Shown here: one piece after another, positions 60,825 to 64,000 of the stretch
How the letters are laid out: each line of letters starts with the position of its first letter
Position numbering within the stretch: the stretch's first letter is position 1
Assembly: GCA_016169945.1 (NCBI GenBank)
Contig: JADLSH010000271.1
Location: forward strand, 124,001 to 188,000
Length of the DNA: 64,000 nucleotides
Direction of reading: 5' to 3'
Source: Trachythela sp. YZ-2020
Lineage: Eukaryota > Cnidaria > Anthozoa > Malacalcyonacea > Clavulariidae
Translations under genes and position numbers: made by a program
Notes under the pieces: generated by a model
Told to the model about the DNA's origin: nothing
What the model saw: the letters and a program-made list of their open reading frames with translations, nothing else
Databases searched by the model: none

Positions 60825-60896
60825 GGTTCTGTGGTGTAATGGTTAGCACTTTGGACTTTGAATCCAAGGATCCGAGTTCAAGTCTCGGCAGAACCT
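60825..60896 (+). tRNA. tRNA-Gln(TTG), U9
   Basis: 72 nt, intact; a deletion of spacer follows near 60913. Confidence 0.9.
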
Positions 60897-61092
60897 TAGG
60901 ATGATCATGTGCAAAATTTTACTAGACGTCCCACAATGGAATGTGGTCAAAATATTTTTACTTATGGGAGTTGACAGAGACTTGTAACACGGTGGAGTTT
61001 AAAATTTTTGAAAATATTGCACATTCAAGCAAACAAGGCAATACATAATAAAAATATGTTACAAAGCATCAGTCAATAAAATCCCAGAAAAT

Positions 61093-61329
61093 GGGCATTG
61101 GTCGGATTCGTACCCACGCCATAGAAATTACTGGTATCTGAAATCAGCGCCTGAAGGCTCTTTTCCACTCATCGCAAAAACCAACTCGCAAGCTCGCTGC
61201 GAATACTTTCATCCAATCACAATGCTCTACAGTTTATTTTATTACATGCAAGAACTCGCAGCGAGTTTGCGAGTTGATTTTGCGATGAGTGGAAAAGAGC
61301 CTTTAGACCACGTACTCGGCCACATTACC
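61093..61329 (-). pseudogene. tRNA-Leu(CAG)-like pseudogene with MITE, U10
   Basis: MITE at 61155-61302; left TTA changed to TGA. Confidence 0.75.
61155..61302. mobile_element. Tourist-like MITE, U10 copy
   Basis: 148 bp, some point changes in the inner arms. Confidence 0.75.
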
Positions 61330-61472
61330 TTCTCTTCTCTTTTAGGTAGGGATAATATTTTGCAGAGATGACGCTGGTTAATTCTGTCTTTTATTCAAAG
61401 CCTCTCATTTTCATGGTAAAATTGCAGGATAATCTCCTGAACGTGGAACTTATTATATATGTTTAAAATAAG

Positions 61473-62333
61473 TGGCAGCGGTGGGATTCGAACCCATGCC
61501 ATCGAAATCCCTCCTGTCTGCATTGGGCAACAACCAATGTCTAGAGTCAAAACGTACAAGTTATTGGGACTCTGGATAGACGATGATTTAAATTGGGAAT
61601 CAAATACAGAGTACATTATTAAGAAAGCGACCAAACGTCTATATTTTTTGAAGGTTCTTAAGGGTTATGGCGCACCAAAAAATGACCTCAAGACCTTTTA
61701 TTGCTGTGTAATCAGATCAACTTTGGAGTATGGTGCCCAGGTATGGAACGGCAACTTGACGCAAGCACAGCGTAATGATATTGAAAGAGTACAGAAACGA
61801 GCTTTGAGGATAATTGTTCCTGAATATGAGTACAATCGTGCGCTTCAGGAATGTGAACTAAAAACGTTACAGGAACGTAGAGATGATTTATGTGTTCGTC
61901 TCATCAAGCAGATGTCAGAGCCATCACATAAATTACATTCATTGCTTCCTAGGAAATGCTCTGAGGTAAAAGGAAGAGAAACTCGAACAAATCCGAACAA
62001 ATTTTATAACTTCTTCTACAGAACCGAAAGATTTAAACGCAGTCCGTTAGTATATGCAATAGATAAATACAACGATAGGCTAAAACAGTAGTTTTTAATT
62101 TGAGAACGTTCTATATATATAGTCGTATATTTTAGTCGTATTTTAGATATAAATTTGTATATACATGTAATATTTTAGAATTAGTTGTAATCTTAACTAG
62201 TAGTTGAACCAAATTGTAAACACATTATAATTTAGCGTATCCGCTATTGAAATGTGGGAAATAAAGCCATTATATATTATATTAAATGACTGGTGCCTTA
62301 AACAAGCGCCTTAGACCGCTCGGCCACGCTACC
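61473..62333 (-). pseudogene. tRNA-Leu(AAG), U10, split by a LINE
   Basis: The 3' half is 61473-61508 and the 5' half 62284-62333; the two halves join perfectly once the inserted LINE and one AAAT copy are ignored. Confidence 0.85.
61509..62283 (+). mobile_element. 5'-truncated LINE in a tRNA gene
   Basis: 775 bases flanked by AAAT (61505-61508 and 62284-62287). The frame to 62089 encodes a LINE reverse-transcriptase C-terminus (TYKLLGLWIDDDLNW; TLEYGAQVWNG; VQKRALRIIVPEY). It is followed by an AT-rich 3' UTR ending in ATTATATATTATATT. Upstream palm motifs are missing. Confidence 0.85.
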
Positions 62334-62481
62334 ATTACCTGGAAGCTATTCGAATCCTAACAAAACTTTCTAAAGAATATTGACTATTATATTTTAAACG
62401 GCACTGTTTTCGGGAAAGAGAAGTTGAAGAGTTGCATTTTATCAAAGATGTAAAAAGAGAGGAACATATATTCCAAGCCGA

Positions 62482-62579
62482 TGTCAGGTGTGGGATTCGA
62501 ACCCACGCCCACAATTGTGGACCAGAATTCTTAATATCCATCTTAAGTCTGGCGCCTTTGACCGCTCGGCCAACCTGAC
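62482..62579 (-). tRNA. tRNA-Leu(TAA) with intron, U10
   Basis: Intact T arm and anticodon; one intron base differs. The Gly gene that should lie just upstream on this map is deleted (junction near 62475). Confidence 0.85.
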
Positions 62580-62700
62580 AAGCGGAAAACGCTTTCAAAG
62601 AATTAAAAAAAATGTATTCGTAATGACTGTGAACGACATCTGGGGGATGGGCAACTTTTAAAATCGATTATGGAGGTGTATTTTGAACACGCTCTTGTCT

Positions 62701-62772
62701 GTTTCTGTGGTGTAATGGTTAGCACTTTGGACTTTGAATCCAAGGATCCGAGTTCAAGTCTCGGCAGAACCT
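62701..62772 (+). tRNA. tRNA-Gln(TTG), U10
   Basis: Acceptor reads GTTTCTG, one mismatch with CAGAACC. Confidence 0.75.
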
Positions 62773-63008
62773 TAGGATGTTCATGTGCATGGATTTTCAT
62801 ATTTCCACAGAGGATATGATTCATGCCTTAAATTTTATTACACATCGCACAATGGAAAGTGGTAAAAATATTTTTACTTACTGGAGTTGACAGAGACTTG
62901 TATCACGGTGGAGTTTAAAATTTTTGAAAATATTGCACATTCGAGCAAACAAGGCAATACATAATAAAAATATGTTACAAAGCATCAGTCAATAAAATCC
63001 CAGAAAAT

Positions 63009-63246
63009 GGGCATTGGTCGGATTCGTACCCACGCCATGGAAGTTACTGGTATCTGAAATCAGCGCCTTAAGGCTCTTTTCCACTCATCGCAAAAACCAA
63101 ATCGCAAGCTCGCTGCGAGTACTTTCATCCAATCACAATGCTCGACAGTTTATTTTAATTACATGCAAGAACTCGCAGCGAGTTTGCGAGATGATTTTGC
63201 GATGAATGGAGAAGAGCCTTTAGACCACGTACTCGGCAACATTACC
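63009..63246 (-). pseudogene. tRNA-Leu(CAG)-like pseudogene with MITE, U11
   Basis: MITE at 63071-63219, TTA duplication kept. Confidence 0.8.
63071..63219. mobile_element. Tourist-like MITE, U11 copy
   Basis: 149 bp; the right arm has several point changes (GATGAATGGAGAAGAGCC). Confidence 0.8.
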
Positions 63247-63386
63247 TTTTTCTGTTTTAGTTAGGGATAATATTTTGCATAGATGACGTTGGTTATTCTG
63301 TCCCTTTATTCAAAGCTCTCATTTTTATGGTAAAATTGCAGAATAATCTCCTGAACGTGGAACTTATTAGATATGTTTAAAATATG

Positions 63387-63468
63387 TGGCAGCGGTGGGA
63401 TTCGAACCCACGCCATGGAAATGACTGGTGCCTTAAACCAGCGCCTTAGACCACTCGGCCACGCTACC
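63387..63468 (-). tRNA. tRNA-Leu(AAG), U11
   Basis: 82 nt, intact apart from one variable-arm base. Confidence 0.88.
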
Positions 63469-63645
63469 ATTACCTTGAAGCTATTCGAATCCTAGCAAAA
63501 CTTTCCAAAGAATATTGACTATTATATTTCAAACGGCACCGTTTTTGGGAAAGACAAATTGAATAAGAGTTGCATTTTACCAAAGATGTAAAAAGAGAGG
63601 AACATATATTCCAAATCAAGCATTCCAAGCTTAAACAAAGATCGC

Positions 63646-63717
63646 TGCGTTGACCGGGAATCGAACCCAGATCTACTGCTTGGAAGGCAAAAATGCTAAC
63701 CATTCCACCATCAACGC
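63646..63717 (-). tRNA. tRNA-Gly(TCC), U11
   Basis: A-box change (GATGGTGGAATGG) and one anticodon-stem change. Confidence 0.7.
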
Positions 63718-63794
63718 ATCACACAAAACATTTTTGAACCCAATTGGTTTTCAACTCAGATAAAACAGGCAACATGAAATGCGAAAAAAGCCAA

Positions 63795-63892
63795 TGTGAG
63801 GTGTGGGATTCGAACCCACGCCCACAATAGTGGACCAGAATTCTTAATATTCATCTTAAGTCTGGCGCCTTTCACCGCTTGGCCAACCTGAC
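63795..63892 (-). tRNA. tRNA-Leu(TAA) with intron, U11
   Basis: Acceptor and D-arm each carry a change (GTGAGGTG and CACCGCTTGG on the plus strand); anticodon and B box intact. The U11 Gln gene lies beyond the window. Confidence 0.7.
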
Positions 63893-64000
63893 AAGCGGAA
63901 AAGGGTTTCAAATAATTTAAAAAAATGTATTCGTAATGTGTGTGAACGACATCTGGGGGATGGGCAACTGTTAAAATGGATTACAGAGGTATATATTCAA

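Larger units (their letters stand above)
28905..64000. repeat. Tandem tRNA-gene array, about 1.31 kb per unit, interrupted by the Polinton
   Basis: About eleven units (U1-U11). Gene order on the plus coordinate is Leu(CAG) pseudogene, Leu(AAG), Gly(TCC), Leu(TAA) with intron, all minus, then Gln(TTG), plus. The spacers are conserved as well as the genes, showing that whole units were copied. U1 is the most diverged. Units U2-U5 and U6-U9 match pairwise at an offset of 25,700-25,704 bases. The array runs off the right edge of the window. Confidence 0.95.

Noticed and set aside
29000..64000. Repeated 60-150-codon frames throughout the tRNA array
   Set aside because: They run through tRNA genes and the MITE on both strands and recur only because the units are repeated.

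Overview
The window looks like a chromosome segment of a marine invertebrate, most likely a cnidarian (coral or anemone type). This rests on the repeat content and on gene families I associate with anthozoan genomes; the sequence alone does not prove it. It is a graveyard of transposable elements, then a tandem tRNA-gene array, and inside that array sits a near-complete Maverick/Polinton, a virus-like self-replicating DNA transposon.

1-28,900: one host-like C2H2 zinc-finger gene (1,061-2,392, minus) and then mobile elements. These are an hAT-type element with ATTATGCT-rich ends (2,771-3,539); nested inverted-repeat elements (5,109-6,809); an 8.1-kb TTAA-flanked transposon whose spliced transposase gene is cut up by LINE tails and whose right end is triplicated (7,324-15,460); a second ATTATGCT element carrying a LINE (15,549-19,077); an hAT MITE with 8-bp target duplication (19,153-19,530); a truncated LINE with an open reverse transcriptase (19,732-21,273); a Penelope-like element with a GIY-YIG endonuclease and a hammerhead-like motif, bounded by a 13-bp duplication (21,496-23,701); and a 4-kb element with 9-bp target duplication and an internal 181-bp satellite (24,132-28,138).

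28,905-35,654 and 56,119-64,000: about eleven tandem ~1.31-kb units. Each normally carries a decayed tRNA-Leu(CAG)-like pseudogene, tRNA-Leu(AAG), tRNA-Gly(TCC) and intron-containing tRNA-Leu(TAA) on the minus strand, plus tRNA-Gln(TTG) on the plus strand. Ten of the pseudogenes hold the same ~149-bp Tourist-like MITE. Four-unit blocks are duplicated at a constant 25.70-kb offset, which equals 4 x 1.31 kb plus the Polinton.

35,655-56,118 (20,464 bp): the Polinton. It has ~420-bp terminal inverted repeats, a 6-bp target duplication (CACGTC/CACGTA) and termini AG...CT. It encodes protein-primed DNA polymerase B, a retrovirus-type integrase, a genome-packaging ATPase, a double-jelly-roll major capsid candidate, a penton (minor capsid) candidate, several membrane-segment proteins, two BRO-N proteins, small zinc-finger proteins, a myristoylation-motif protein and a long collagen-like fibre protein. 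The polymerase and integrase would replicate and insert the DNA; the capsid proteins, ATPase and fibre would build a particle. No adenovirus-type maturation protease is recognisable. Every convergent gene junction in the element carries a perfect hairpin 10-60 nt past both stop codons, and most genes begin at a TAAATAAAATG-like motif, so the element appears to bring its own virus-style transcription signals.
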